Assembly: GCA_023614405.1 (NCBI GenBank)
Contig: CM042697.1
Coordinates: forward strand, 161,548,149-161,612,148
Length of the DNA: 64,000 nucleotides
Direction: 5' to 3'
Origin: Avena insularis
Taxonomy: Eukaryota; Streptophyta; Magnoliopsida; Poales; Poaceae
Each line of letters opens with the position of its first letter. Within the stretch, counting starts at the first letter, position 1. This document shows, piece after piece, positions 35,008-47,498 of this stretch. A program made the translations under genes and the position numbers. The notes beneath the pieces are model-generated. The model was not told the origin of the DNA. It made no database searches and saw nothing but the letters and a program-made list of their open reading frames with translations.

Positions 35008-36597
35008 TGTGTGTTGACTGTAGGATCATGATCTTAGAAATGGATTAGTAATAGGAGACCTCTATTAGGAGAACAATAATATTTTCTACTTATTAGAGTT
35101 CTTATATTCCCTGTCTATCTTTTCTAGAATCTGTTCCTATTCAAACATTTATAGTTGTTCATTCTTTTGATACCTATATGAGAGTTAGATAAGTAAAATA
35201 ATAAATAAGATGATACATATGAATATCACACCAAGTTTGAGTAGATGGACCACCATATTTAATCTCTATAGGAGATCATCGCTATCGTGTTAGCATATTG
35301 TTCTTACCAACTTATGTCGTATGACAATATAGGTTTCTTGCTTGTTTATACTGAACCATATCATGTGATGCTTTGTTTAGGATCTGTTGTTTTGAAACTC
35401 TAAAGTTGCTGGAGTTTTCGTGTGGTTTTAAAATTATTTTAACGGTGTGAATTGATTGAAATTCGTGGGATTACTGCTGCAGTTTTCTGCCTGACTTGTA
35501 GTACCGCGTGATTTTTCATATTTAATTGGTAACTCAGAAAAATCTAACAATTTTGGATCTGGAGCGTAATTACCTGTAGTACATGCATAAAAATTGGCTA
35601 AAATTCCTGACGAGTTTAGGTCGGTCAGAAAAATTCGTGAAGTCTGCTGTACCGTTTTGATAGATTTTTTTTATTGCTTATATGTTGCTCTATTTTACTC
35701 TAGTATTGTTTCCAATGGTTTCAAACTATTTTGTGGTTATATACTACTAAGTTTATACACCTGTAATGTTATTATACAAGTGTTTGCTTGTGTGTTGATT
35801 CCTTATGATTGTCTGCTTGTTTGTGACATTGATTGCTTCATATAGTTATGGGTAGGATTATTTTCTTAGTCGTTTCTTTCCTATAGAATCTATTCTTCCC
35901 TATCTTGAACCCTTGGAGATATAATGATGTGTTAAGTGGAAGGTTTGACAACACAATGCATTTAGGAAGGAGAATGCTTTATCTAATGGAAAAAAATAGA
36001 TGTGGGAGTATGAAGTGTTAAAATGATGTTATGTAGTAGATTACGCAACCTGAAAGTTGAAGTATTGATAGTTTAGTTTTAGTAGTAGCTTTTTTGATTG
36101 AATACATGGGAGTTCGTGCCCATGGAAACATTCTTCAAGGCAAGTGAGAATGCCCGAGTGATAGAAAAACGTGATTCGCCTATCCTCATACAGGGTAATG
36201 ATTTGGGTGCAGGATGGATTGATCACCATTCCTACTACTCTTATTATTCGCTCTTGTACTATTGGCTTTGCGAATCTTGAGTGCCTTTTTCAACCTTAGC
36301 AGAGAGTCGACATTGAGCCTAAACCCTAGAATGGTATATTGTTACACCCTTCTAAAATCATCCATTGATAAGCATAGGAATGTACGGTAAGGATGAATCC
36401 CAACCGTGAATTATGGGCACCGTGAAGTAAACGTTCCCTATTTGCCCACCATGAGAGTTTTTCTAGTTTAAGAAGTGCTTTCTCGGAAACTATCAATCAT
36501 GATGTTTAGAATGTGCTAGAGACATTGTGCCAATAAAAGTCTAAAGGAGAACCAATTTGAGCTAAGTGAATCCTCGAGAAATGACATAGTCAATTTT
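35008..36597 (+). other. E4 non-coding interior
   Basis: No frame here shows Gag, Pol or zinc-knuckle motifs. The part at about 35470-35670 is homologous to the leader of E6 at 46080-46300. In E6 that leader is followed by gag. In E4 an unrelated AT-rich stretch follows until the polypurine tracts, as if gag and pol had been replaced or deleted. Confidence 0.7.
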
Positions 36598-36613
36598 CTT
36601 TTAAGGGCGGTAG
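36598..36613 (+). promoter_or_regulatory. E4 upstream duplicate polypurine tract
   Basis: CTTTTAAGGGCGGTAG differs by one base from the proximal tract and lies exactly 78 bp upstream of it. Confidence 0.55.
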
Positions 36614-36675
36614 CATTCTAATGGATCCCGAACCTTTCTTTCTTTCTAGCCTTCCGAAATCTTAGGACGAGATTT

Positions 36676-36691
36676 CTTTTAAGGGTGGTAG
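36676..36691 (+). promoter_or_regulatory. E4 polypurine tract
   Basis: CTTTTAAGGGTGGTAG ends two bases before the 3' LTR start at 36694. Confidence 0.85.
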
Positions 36692-36693
36692 TC

Positions 36694-39600
36694 TGTCACA
36701 TCCCAAAATTCTCCTAATTTTGGAATGTGAAATAAATAAATAAGTTTGATTAATTGTTTGACTATGTTGAAAATTCTCAAAGAGAAGAAACTTTTTGAAT
36801 AGAAAATCCTCTCAACCTTGAATTCAAAATCTAATATTCTTTTGTTATGACCTAAGTAGCCATATAGGAAAAAGGGCATGGATTGATTACGGATTGTAGA
36901 ATTGGTGTGCAAGATTTCAAAATGAAAATCATGAAGCATTTCATTACATCCATGCAAAGTTCTCACAAACTGAATCCAAATCCTGGTATCTAAATCGCCC
37001 AAATGTTCCTAAAAGAAATTAAATTGACTTTATAAAACCCACTGTTGCTAAGGCATAAATTATTGATAATTATAGCCTAAAGAGATCCAATTAATATTAC
37101 AAAATTTTAGAAACAAAATTGAGCTCATTTGAAGCTATTATGAAAAAGTTATGGAATAAATACAAACAAATAAAGATATAAATAAAATGGAATATACAAG
37201 GATTTATAAACCCACTACTTTAAAACTAGTAAAAAGATAACAAATATGATCCTAAAATGATCTATTCGATTTTAGAAAAATTTACAAACAAAAATCATAT
37301 CATTTGGAGTTCGTATGCAAAAGATATGAGGGAAACAAGTAAATAGAAAAAGAAAAGGAAAAAAAGAAAAAAAAACCTAAACGGACCGGCCCACCCGGAC
37401 CGACCGAACCAGCCATGTACAATCAGTTTTTGTCAAACCTATCTCTACTCAAACTCTCATAACTTTTTATCTACAACTCCGAATTGACTTCCGTTTGTTT
37501 CTACTTGTTCTATACTCCAATACCTATCTCTACATCATCCTAAATCTCCATATAAACTTGTGGAGCCACAACTGTACGAGTTTCTCTTCTCAAAATCCCG
37601 AATCTACACATGCCTGAATCTTATTTCACTTTTTAAGCCATCTAGACTTCGTCGTTTGCCTTCGGTCAAAAAACAAAAGTTGTAGAACTCGTCGAAATCT
37701 TTCAATCCCGACAAACCTCACCTCTTTTCATCCACCATAGCCGAAGTATTTCGCATCACAGTATTTCAGATCTGACGGTGTAAATCCAAGATGTACTCGC
37801 GCTCATTCCTTCAAATCCAAATTCCTTTGGTAACAAGGTAGGACTAATGATTCCCCACAACTTTCATGTTCTAAGTTTTTCAATTTGACCTATGAATTTG
37901 TCTCTCTAACACAGATCTCTTTCTTGTCTATTCTGAGCCAAAATCGGGTCGATCTCTTTTTCTAGCCACCGGATCCTATCCAGACGATCGAGATCCAATC
38001 AAACCGGTGCGTGCCATGTCGTTATTCCGGTTAGCTTCTTCATCAACACCACGTCGTCGTCAGGTCAGCATCTAGTCCCAGTCAGCATGCAAAGTCAACA
38101 TGTCCAGTCAGCGGAATATTCTTTGGAATATTCCGTTCGAATTTAAAATTGCACATTATAGATCTAACTTGTAAAATTCATTAGAAATTCATACAACGTC
38201 CAAAAATTGCGTATAATATATCAAATTGAAGATAATTCTATGTAGAATCATCTTATCAAAATAGATCCAACTTTTACTATACGTAGTTATTGCAATAATT
38301 TAATTAGTTTTAATGGTATTTTAGGTTAATAAATTCATAAAAAATATGAACAATATATCAAATTGAAGCTACTATAATGTAGATTAATAATATCTGGTTG
38401 GATCCAGCATTTGCGGATTATTTACCCCGTAGTGATTTAATTAGTTTTAATGGCTTTATAAATCATTAAATTCATAGTAAATTATTTGCATATCACAAAA
38501 ATATAAATAATATACGGATGGAAAGCTGGTTCCATGTAGATCATCAATATGCAATTAGTTCAGCCTTTGTCTGTAAGGTTTTGCCGTGAAGATTTAAATA
38601 GTTGAATGTCCTATTTAGAGTAATAAATTCATAAGAAAATAAATACTGCTCAGAAAATTACAAATAATATGTCCCTGGAATCACAATTCCGTGGAGATTA
38701 CAGATATAATTTTAATTGATTTTTAGGAAACAGAAACTGTATGAATCATTTAAAACCCATTAAACACTATTTAAATCATACAAAAAGATCTATAACTCCG
38801 ATTAGGGTGAATCCAATGTCTACTGGTTCGTATTAACGCCCTCTATCCAGTAAACCCAAGAAACAAATTTAATTCGACAGTTAGAATAGGCATTACAACA
38901 GAACTATTAAAAACCCTATATTGGCAAGTAATTATTAATAACAAGTACTCAATTGCATTAACTGGCCTCTTGCATGCATCATATACTTCAATATTGTTTA
39001 GAGAACTAAAGTAACAACTGTTGTGACTTATTAAATTGTCATGCATGCAGTTGTTGCATTTCTTTGATCTCTATGTGCTATTGTTTATGATTGTATGCAA
39101 TTGTTTGATCTATAGATTGCGAGGAGTGCAACGTGTGTGATTGCAACTACTATGATTGCAAGTATTATGGTTATGACGAGTGCAACCATTATATCTATGA
39201 GGATTGTGAGGATTACCTAATCGACTATATCTACATCAAAGGCAAGTGGTGCTATCTTGGTCATAAATGTCCTACTGTTTTCCTATGCATTGTAGATGTT
39301 TTTGTAGAATTGCATATGTAGGAATTGATGTGTATATGCTATGCTATGTCCCATATTATTCCCTAGCATCCCTTGTTTATGATCCACCGTTGGTAGATGT
39401 GCTTAGCCATGCTATGATGAACGAGGACTGGGTTACATCACTGATGTTGATTCTAAATGTGTTGGTTTGCGAAAACTAAAACAACTTAATCAATGAATCT
39501 CCTGGGTGAGATGGGATTGATAATTTTTGGTGGTATCATTGCGGAAAGGCACCCAGGACACTGAGAAAGGATTGGCTTCTTTGTTTGGTAGCTTTCATGT

Positions 39601-39987
39601 GTAACCATGTGCCAATAATGAAATGGGCGGTTGGTTGGACTCAGTAGGTTGTGGTAACTCGAACCCACGTATCCAGAGATGTAGAATAGTGTAGGTTGGA
39701 CCGGTGCGTGTCGGGTTTGGGGAGCTACTTCTCGAACGGTTTCTTCTTGGACTTCTCCCTATCATCACCCAATATGAGAGTGGTGGTACGAGCTAGGCTG
39801 GCCAAGTCACATGGGTAAAGTGTACTAACCCCTACAGGGTGTATAAACTAATCGATTAGCCGTGTCCCCCGTTATGGACAATTTGAGCGACCTGATACTA
39901 ATGCTATGATATTTCTCACTCATCCTTATTTCTTAATTACTTAAAACTTGTTGGGTGAACATAATTGGGAAGGAGCACCTGGGAGTG
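36694..39987 (+). repeat. E4 3' LTR, truncated
   Basis: This copy matches the 5' LTR from its TGTCACATCCC start up to GGGAGTG at 39987 and then breaks into unrelated sequence. About 450 bp of LTR end are missing. The shared block is at about 39860-39881. Confidence 0.85.
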
Positions 39988-40408
39988 GAAAATAAATGGA
40001 AAATCATATTTTTCCAGAAGACAAAGGAAGCCAAAAGGGGAGGTTGAGATGGGCCACAGGGGGCCCAGACCCCCCATGCACAGGCCACCCTAGGCTGCGC
40101 CACCAGTGGTGTGGCCACCCTATCCCACGTCCTACTCCGCCCTTTCGCCTATATCTTCTTCACGAAACCCTAATACACGGGGGGGGGGGTGACCACAGAA
40201 AGATTCCGCCGCCTCTACGGGGCGGAAACTACAGAGAGATAAAAAGCTCTCCGGCAGACAAAATTCTGCCGGGGAAATTCCTTCCCAGAGAGGGGAGATC
40301 GTCGCTATCAATACCTTCATCAAACTAGACTTCATCGGGATCATCATCATCATCCACACCACCATCTCCACCAGCACCATCATCACCGCACCATCCCGCT
40401 GTAACAAC
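39988..40408 (+). mobile_element. Athila-like LTR fragment
   Basis: This piece has the layout of the Athila-type LTR seen complete (reverse) at 59520-60883: a TTTTCC..GAAGAC segment, a GC-rich GGTGTGGCCACC part, a CCTATAT..TTC..AAACCCTAA segment, then CAT-repeat-rich sequence. It contains an 11-G run near 40189-40199. It has no gene, and it is bounded by the E4 break on the left and a Copia LTR on the right. Confidence 0.5.
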
Positions 40409-41707
40409 TGAAGGGAATATGCCCGAGAGGCAATAATAAAGTGGTTATTATCGTATTCCTTATTTATGATAAATGTTTATTTTACATGCTATAATTGTAT
40501 TAATACGGAAACGTTAATACATGTGTGTTTAATAAACAAAAAGGAAGTTCCTAGTTATGCATCTCTTATAAACTGGCTCGTTGATTAACATGATAATCAA
40601 AGTTTCCTGATCATGGACATTGGATGTTGTTAATAACGAGGTCACAACATTAGTGTAATGATGTGATGAACATTCATCCAAAGTATAGCATTACGATCAA
40701 AGTCATTGAGTTTATATTGCTATAACAACTTATAAAGTGATCCTAATCCTTAGACCATGAGATCATGTCAATCACTAACACCGGAAGAGTTTCTCGATGA
40801 CATCAAACGTCACACCGTAACTGGGTGATTATAAAGATGTCTTCAGAACTACTAAAGTGTTATGTTGAGACCCATGGATAGAGAGTGGAATTTGTTCATC
40901 CCGATGACGGATAGATATGCTCTGGGCCCTCTCGGTGATATCACATTGATTAGCTTGCAAGCAAGTGATTTGATCACTAGAATGTTATATCACGGGAACA
41001 AGAAAAGAGTGCATGTCGATACTTGAGATCAAACTAGGTATGGAGATACCGATGATCGAATCTCGGACATGTAATATATCGTGAAACAAAGGGATTAAGA
41101 TACTAGCGTAAAAGGTTCACACGATCACAGAAGTCATCGTTGAATGTGTGGGAGTCAGTATGGATCTCCAAGTCCCGCTACTGATTATTGATCGGAGAAG
41201 GGTCTCGATCATGTCCACATTATTCGCGAACTGTAGGGTGACACACTTAAGGGATACCGACACCATTCGGAGCAAATGATATGCTAGAAAAAGAAAAGGA
41301 AAGCGCAGGAATTTATTTCACTAGACACCGGAACTGTTTCGGTTGAAATTGCTGAAACTGGTTCTGCATGTGAAATGGAATACTAGCAAGGGGTTTTATG
41401 TGAATGTTTGTTAATTAAAGTAATTAACAAAATTCTGAATAAATAAATAAAAGAGTTTTATTTAAATGAGAGCTTGCATTAAATTTAGTGGAAATTTAAT
41501 GCATGTAAAATCAGAGACTTTAAAAGAGGAAATGTGAAGGGGAGACAGAATTGTGAGAGGTACACCACACATGAATATGGAAGGCGTGAAGAATCACCCC
41601 ATCATCATGGCTTGCCCATGAAGGAGGGCACCCTCCTCCTATAAAAGGCCGCCCCCTCCTCACTTCTCACACACACCTCCTTGTGAAGGATCTCTCTCCC
41701 TCTCTAG

Positions 41708-41712
41708 TATTA
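41708..41712. repeat. Target-site duplication of E6, left copy (TATTA)
   Basis: The five bases before the E6 start are repeated at 53624-53628, and Copia LTR sequence continues across the site. Confidence 0.8.
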
Positions 41713-44700
41713 TGTCACATCCCAAATTTTAGATTTAGTCTTGCCATATCATTCATTGCAGCCGCATCATATCTTTCCATGCATTACCGTCGGTAGAGAA
41801 GATGACGGAAAGACTGTTATTCTGCAAAACCCCGAATTTCTGCACTTGCTTGAGGATTCCCTGCGGGGAGCTTGGAAGGACTTGCAACAACCACCTCTAT
41901 AGGTTACGAGTTTTCGCACAAACATTGACTGAAGTTGTTCCCCCCTCGGCAATCTGAACCACGTAGGCGTGAAAATCGCTCCAATCGGAGCATTATATGT
42001 AAAAGACTTCTAGACGTTTAAGCTGACGGCGCTAGGAAAAGCGGTCCGAAAATCGGACCGATTTCCGAAGCAGAGGTCCAACTTCTGAGGACCGATTCGG
42101 TTCCAGGATTTTTCTTCTTTTCTTTCTTTTCTCCGTGGGTACTAGCTTAAGGAGGCCCCACCTGCCTCGTAGACCCGTTACCCGACCAACATGCCTCAAC
42201 ACCCATGACTCACCACTCCTGGCGCATCCTTTGCCTGCCGCCACCTTCTCCTGGTACGCTACCTCGTCGCCCGCCCGCTGTGCCTTCCTGTTGCCTACGC
42301 GCGCTGTACCCTCCGTCGTCGGCCATCGCCCGCGTCCCCATTGCCGGGTTCGTCTACGGGAGATTACATCTGCGCCCTCTTTCCGTTCCGGTGCTCCAGC
42401 GTCTCCATCGCGCGTAATTGCGCCCTGCTTGTAATCTGCCCCTATGATTCTTTGTCTGTGTAGCGTTTAGTATTCGAAGGCCGTGTAGTTGACCGTGTAT
42501 CCGTCGCAGGTAGAACCATGCCGCCCAGAACCGACCGCCGCCCGCCCGATCCGGAGCTACGCCGGAGATTCGGTTTCGCCGTCCGTTTCCGGTAAAGGCG
42601 GCAGCCACCCGTCGGAGATCTCTCAGATCAGCGGCTTAGATCATTCGATTGACTGGTCAGCACTCAGACGTTGACTAGTCAGAGCCCCGAATATTGATGG
42701 TCGGTGGCCCGATCAGCGTCCGATCATCGAGAACCACGTTATTTGGGTAAAATTGATTCGATTAATCTATTAGTTGGCAGATTTAGGGGTGGGATCTTGT
42801 AAATTGCGTAGAAATTAAACCGCTTGGCCAAAAATTGTAAATAAAATATGCAGAGTTCAGTGAGGCGTGTAGAATCTCGCTGTACCTTTGGTTCAGACTT
42901 TTACTGTCAGGTTTAGTACAGTTTAAATCAAACTAGTTGAGTGGCCTTTTTCGGAGTAATAAATTACGTAGTAAAGAGTTCGTAGCTCCAAAATCAGCGT
43001 GTGATATGTCCCTGAACTTCGTATGAACAGGGGAATCTCATCCTGAATTAAAAGATAGGCTTACAGTAAAAACTTCTACAGTATTTGTCTCTAATGGCTT
43101 TCTGCAGTGTTTTAATTCTACTCGAGAATGTTTTCCATAACTCCTTTTTGAGGTAATTCCAATTGGTACCATTTCTTATAAAGCGAATCACCTATCACGG
43201 TAGAATTTTTTTCCAGGATTTTTAAAAAATAGTATACTATCGGTAGTGAATTATTTAAGTTCTAGCTCTAAATGAGAGATCTCTACTTTTGGTTAATAGT
43301 TTTCCTAGCGCTTCAAATCTAACTTTCCATGCATGTATTCGGTAGTATTATAGATTAGAGAATTATATTGGTGCAGCTGTAGCACCAATTCCACTTGCCG
43401 TTCTTGCGTTCATGCATCATCTTTATTGCATATGTTTGTGAATTACATTTTGTTTATAGATACAATTGTGTAAATTGTAGATTGTGTTGGAGTGCAACGG
43501 CTTGCTCGTGTTTGGATTGTTCTTCCAGTAGGCCTTTTGACAATCAAGACAAGTAGATGCTACTTTTGTTCATGATATCGTCCTACTATTTTCAATGCGT
43601 TGTACGCCATGTATTATTTTGGCTTAGTTGCATGGTAGGATGATACTATTAAGCTGCTCTTATGACCTATTATGTGGTAGAACTTTCTTTAGCCAGATAT
43701 GAACCACCGTTGTAGATGTGCTTAGCCATGCTATGTTGAAGAAGGGCTGGGTTACATCATTGATACTTGTTTCTCAAAGTATTGGTTTGAAAACTAAAAC
43801 AACAATCAATGGAATCCCACAGGTGTGATGGTATTGATAATTTTTGGGTAGTTTCATTCTGCGGAAAGGCACCGGTATCAAGAGAGAGAATGATTGGCTT
43901 CTTTATTGTAGCTTACATTACACAACCATGTACCAATAATAATGAAATGATGATTGGTTGGACTTAGTAGGTTAATGGTAACTTTCGAACCCAGCGTATC
44001 TAGAGATGTAGAATTTTGAGTAGAGTTGGACCCGATGCGTCGGGAAGTTGAGGAGCTACTTCGAGACAGTCTCTTCTTGGTCTTCTCCTATCATCACCCA
44101 AAATGAGAGTGATGAATGCAGGCTGGGCTGGCCAAGTCACATGGGTAAAAGTGTATTAACCTCTGCAGTGTATAATCTAATCGATTGTAGCCGTGTCCCG
44201 GTTGTAGACAACTGGGTTGCTTGATATTGATTCCATGACATGTTTCTCGCTCATTCTAATTTCATAATTGTTTTAATGTTGTTGGGTTAGCAATTGGGAT
44301 CTTTTCAAAGAAAATCAAAACTGTTTATAGAAAGTAGGACAAAGTTATTACCAAAGGTACAAAGCAGGACACAACTCCACTTGCTTGGATATGCATGTAG
44401 ATATTGGTACTATTGTCTCCATTTACTAAGCTCTACTTTGCCATACATTCATGTATTGACCCTTGGGGCTGTTGCGTTTTATCTTACTTGAGTTATTCGA
44501 TTCGATTGATGGTTATTGGCCACTGTACTCGACTCGGCACTTGTTCACTTGTGTGGAATTTGAAGAATGGATGATTTATCTCGTTTATGTTTCTTACTGA
44601 TTAATTTGAGCTAGCTTTGTGCTAGCTTTTATTGTAATAATGGTTTTCTGGATCTTAGTTATCTATGATACGGATATTTTGCTATGTTATCTATCTTACT

Positions 44701-44777
44701 CTATTGTGGGCCAATGAACCGATCTAGGGATTGGCATGTCACATAGAGGCCACGGTCTTCGAGAACGGGGTGTCACG
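41713..44777 (+). repeat. E6 5' LTR
   Basis: The LTR begins TGTCACATCCCAAATTTTAG and ends near GGGTGTCACG. A GC-rich core lies at 42030-42640. TTGACT motifs (W-box core) lie near 42650 and 42671, followed by repeat units anchored near 42801 and 42961. The shared block is near 44191-44211, in damaged form. The exact 3' end is uncertain by a few bases. Confidence 0.8.
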
Positions 44778-44781
44778 AGGA

Positions 44782-44794
44782 TAGTATCGAGCCC
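44782..44794 (+). promoter_or_regulatory. E6 primer-binding site, degenerate
   Basis: ATAGTATCGAGCC sits where the iMet site is expected and differs from TGGTATCAGAGCC by a few changes. Confidence 0.6.
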
Positions 44795-44830
44795 GATGTA
44801 TCATTGTGGGATACGTGACCTAGAATTGGA

Positions 44831-45880
44831 TTGGAAGCCATAGATTTATTAAAGCCTATATTAACTCTATCTTTCCATCTGCCTTTCACCCTCGTAAATT
44901 CTTACCATATGCTATTCTCACACTTTCCTCTTTTACTTGATAGATGGGAGAAGTCAGGATTGATATGCCACCATGGAGTCACCAAGGCCCTTTGCAAGGC
45001 AGTTAGCTCAGCTCTCATGATCATTGGGTTTGCCTTTGCCCATGTTCAAGGGAAGAAGGCTGTACACCTATGGATATGGAGAGGATGCATGGGAGATCAC
45101 TACCTTCATATTCAGAGATCCGCCTTGCCAAACCCCGTGCATTTGATCTACACAAAGACATCTGGCCCAGGGACTTGGAATCAACAGCATACATGAAGCC
45201 TGTCTTGCCGGTGCCATCAAGTCAGAGCACCTACTAAACAGATTCACCCTACCGTGACTATGGAAGGCGTGATGAAGATGGGAACATTGTGGTTACCCAG
45301 GCAGGAACAATATGCACGCCCGTCGGAGGCACATAGAGGACATGGAAAGGAGAATGGAGCTCTAGCGGAGAAGGTGAGGATGATAAAGGAGATTGCAGAT
45401 TTTACTATGATGGTATGGTGGTCCAAGGACAGGAGATTGACACTTTGCATGAAGCTGTGGGAGTTACGGAGAATGCCACGATAGCAGGAGATGCAACCAT
45501 AGCACATCTTCATGAATGCTTGTGGGAGAACACCGGAACATCGGCAAGCGCAAGGGACGATCGAGAAGGGATCAAACTATTGAAGCTATGACAACCCAGT
45601 TGCGCTCTCCAAGCACAGCTGAATCCACCCTCTGATGATGACAATGGAGATGATGGCAACAATGGGGATGATGATGACAGTGGAGATGATGATGATGAGA
45701 ATGAGGATGATGATGATGGAGGCGATGATGGTGGAGGAGATGAAGGCTATTGCGGTTGCAGTGAGGATGAAGAAGAAGAGGAGGATCAGAAGAGGTGGGT
45801 TTGGCGTTTCAAGTGATGGTTCAGGAGAGGTGTACACTCCGCGCCATGGTTGTACATGAGCGAGCGTAGCGCATGACCGC
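44831..45880 (+). pseudogene. E6 extra ORF upstream of gag, with acidic tail
   Basis: Between the primer site and gag lies a broken coding-like region. Across frames one can read a conserved-looking part (SEIRLAKPRAFDLHKDIWPR, then YDGMVVQGQEIDTLHEAVG) and, at about 45628-45790, a run of GAT/GAG-type codons giving a strongly acidic Asp/Glu/Gly tail. Extra ORFs upstream of gag are known in several plant Ty3/gypsy lineages. I do not recognise a domain and propose no function. The GAT-rich run could also be only a microsatellite. Indels and stops interrupt it. Confidence 0.45.
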
Positions 45881-46084
45881 AAGGGCCTACCTCAAACTCT
45901 TCAAAGTAGATAGAAGTCCACAATTAGTCCTCGTTAAATGAAATCGTTAGAATTATTCTCGTCGTTGTGATACTTAGTTAGTGTTAGTGTAAGAGTGTTT
46001 AGATGCTTATTTGTATACTCTAATATCCAGGAATTATTTGTGCAAAATTATATGAAAGAGTTATGGCAATTTGGTTACTATACA

Positions 46085-46300
46085 TGTTGTTTTCGCTGCA
46101 GTTTCTGCTGATACAGCAGTACTGCGCGATTTTCATATTTTTCTGGTAACTCGGAAAAATCTTAAACAAATTGGGCTGATGCGGAACTTCGTGTTCTATA
46201 TGCAAAAAAATTGGCTTAATTTTCTGACGATTTTAAGTCAGGCGGAAAAATTCGTGAACACAGCAGAACTGTTCTGTCAGAATTGTTGTTTTGTCGTTTG
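46085..46300 (+). other. E6 leader segment shared with E4
   Basis: This stretch, with GCAGTTTCTGCTG, GGTAACTCGGAAAAATCT and GAAAAATTCGTGAA motifs, matches E4 at about 35480-35670. It lies about 230 bp before gag in E6. It is probably untranslated leader RNA, and since it survives in a non-coding element it may hold a cis signal. Confidence 0.55.
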
Positions 46301-46521
46301 ATGCTCAACTGTTTAGTTAACCATTGCCAACTCTTGCAAAACTATTTCAGTAGGTATATACTGCTAGGATAACACCTGGGATGTTGCTGGACCCGCTTGT
46401 TTGATGATGTGTTGCTTGCTTGTGATTGTCTGTAATTGTTTGTTGTTGCTTGACCATATGCATGGGTAGAATCCTATTACCGTGGTTGATTCTTTCTAAA
46501 CTTATCTGTGCTGAACATGAG

Positions 46522-47498
46522 ATGCCTCCCGCCAACCCACTGAGTTGGAGCAGCTCATGGCAGCTCAGGCACAGCTGACCCAAGTATTGACCCAGTTCAT
46601 GGCAAATCAGAACAACAACAATGGAAACAATCAGCCTCGGGAGATGCTCTCACCAGATTTGAGGTTAAGGCCAGCTAAGTTCTCTCTTTAGCCTGGAACC
46701 AATGGTTGCTCTCGACTGGTTGCGTTCAGTCAACAAGATCTAATGGCTGTTGGATGCTGATGCTGAGAAGGTGAGGTTTGCGCTCACCTCTGGAGGGACC
46801 AGCCGCTTCTTGGTGGGACACATTTCAGATCACCCACCCTCTGAATCTGTGACTTGGGCTATGTTTGAGGAAGGTTTGAGGACCCGACCACGTGTCTTGA
46901 GTTCTGAGCCTGAAGAGGAAAGAGTTCATAACTTCGCCAAACCAATGCTTTACGTGGCAGTACATTGAGGAGTTCAACAACCTGTCCCGTTATGCACTGA
47001 GGATGTTGACAACGATGCAAAAGGAGGAGAGATTCTGGATGGCCTCGGTGATGAGCTTTCAGTGCATTGCTGGTGGTTTATTGCCCCCACTTTCCGGGAG
47101 CTCATGGACAAGGCGGAATCTTGGAAGGGAAGCACAAGCAGGTGGAAAGCCGCAAGAGAAGAACAACAATCACCACTCTGGTTCACATCACAAGTCTAGC
47201 ACTTCATATGATGGATACTCCAAGCATGGAGGAAGTGACCATGGGAGCCATGATCGCTACCACCATGGGCGATGGGCATCGTCATGACAACCATAGGGCA
47301 GTCACCACAGCCACAAGGGAGGACACTCTCACCACTCTGGAGGACACGGAGGACATGGCCGCAACCCGTGATCGCAGCTTTGTGAAGAAGGATGCAGGTG
47401 AGGTGGCGTGCTTCAAGTGTAAGCAGAAGGGACACTATCTTGACAACTGTCCAGGAGAGGAAGGATTGAAGCCAACCAACAATAGAAGGCCACGGTGA
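46522..47498 (+). pseudogene. gag: E6 gag, frameshifted
   Basis: The sequence starts at an ATG (MPPANP) and carries, over changing frames, an N-terminal Gln/Asn-rich part (QLMAAQAQLTQVLTQFMANQ), the capsid region with DWLRSVNK, EKVRFA, SVTWAMFEEG and YIEEFNNLSRYA, a basic His/Ser-rich linker, and the CCHC knuckle CFKCKQKGHYLDNC near 47409-47450. It is clearly homologous to the E1 gag. Multiple short indels and stops inactivate it. Confidence 0.82.

Larger units (their letters stand above)
31249..39987 (+). mobile_element. E4: non-coding chromovirus-like Gypsy element, 3' truncated
   Basis: Two direct LTRs (31249-34992, 3744 bp, and 36694-39987, incomplete) flank a 1.7 kb interior with an iMet primer site and polypurine tracts but no gag or pol similarity in any frame. 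The LTR starts TGTCACATCCC and shares the conserved block with E1 and E6. The 3' LTR stops at 39987, where the 5' copy would continue for about 450 bp, so its TSD cannot be checked. The type fits a LARD-like non-autonomous element needing all proteins in trans. Confidence 0.87.

Noticed and set aside
40186..40200. Run of 11 G as a quadruplex signal
   Set aside because: A single homopolymer in an LTR fragment is equally explained by a sequencing or replication slip.
41767..42674. Several 60-100 residue frames at the start of E6
   Set aside because: They lie in the GC-rich LTR core and are not kept in the other LTR.
45628..45790. Antisense hydrophobic frame (Ile-rich) opposite the GAT run
   Set aside because: It is the complement of a low-complexity GAT/GAG repeat and has no independent support.
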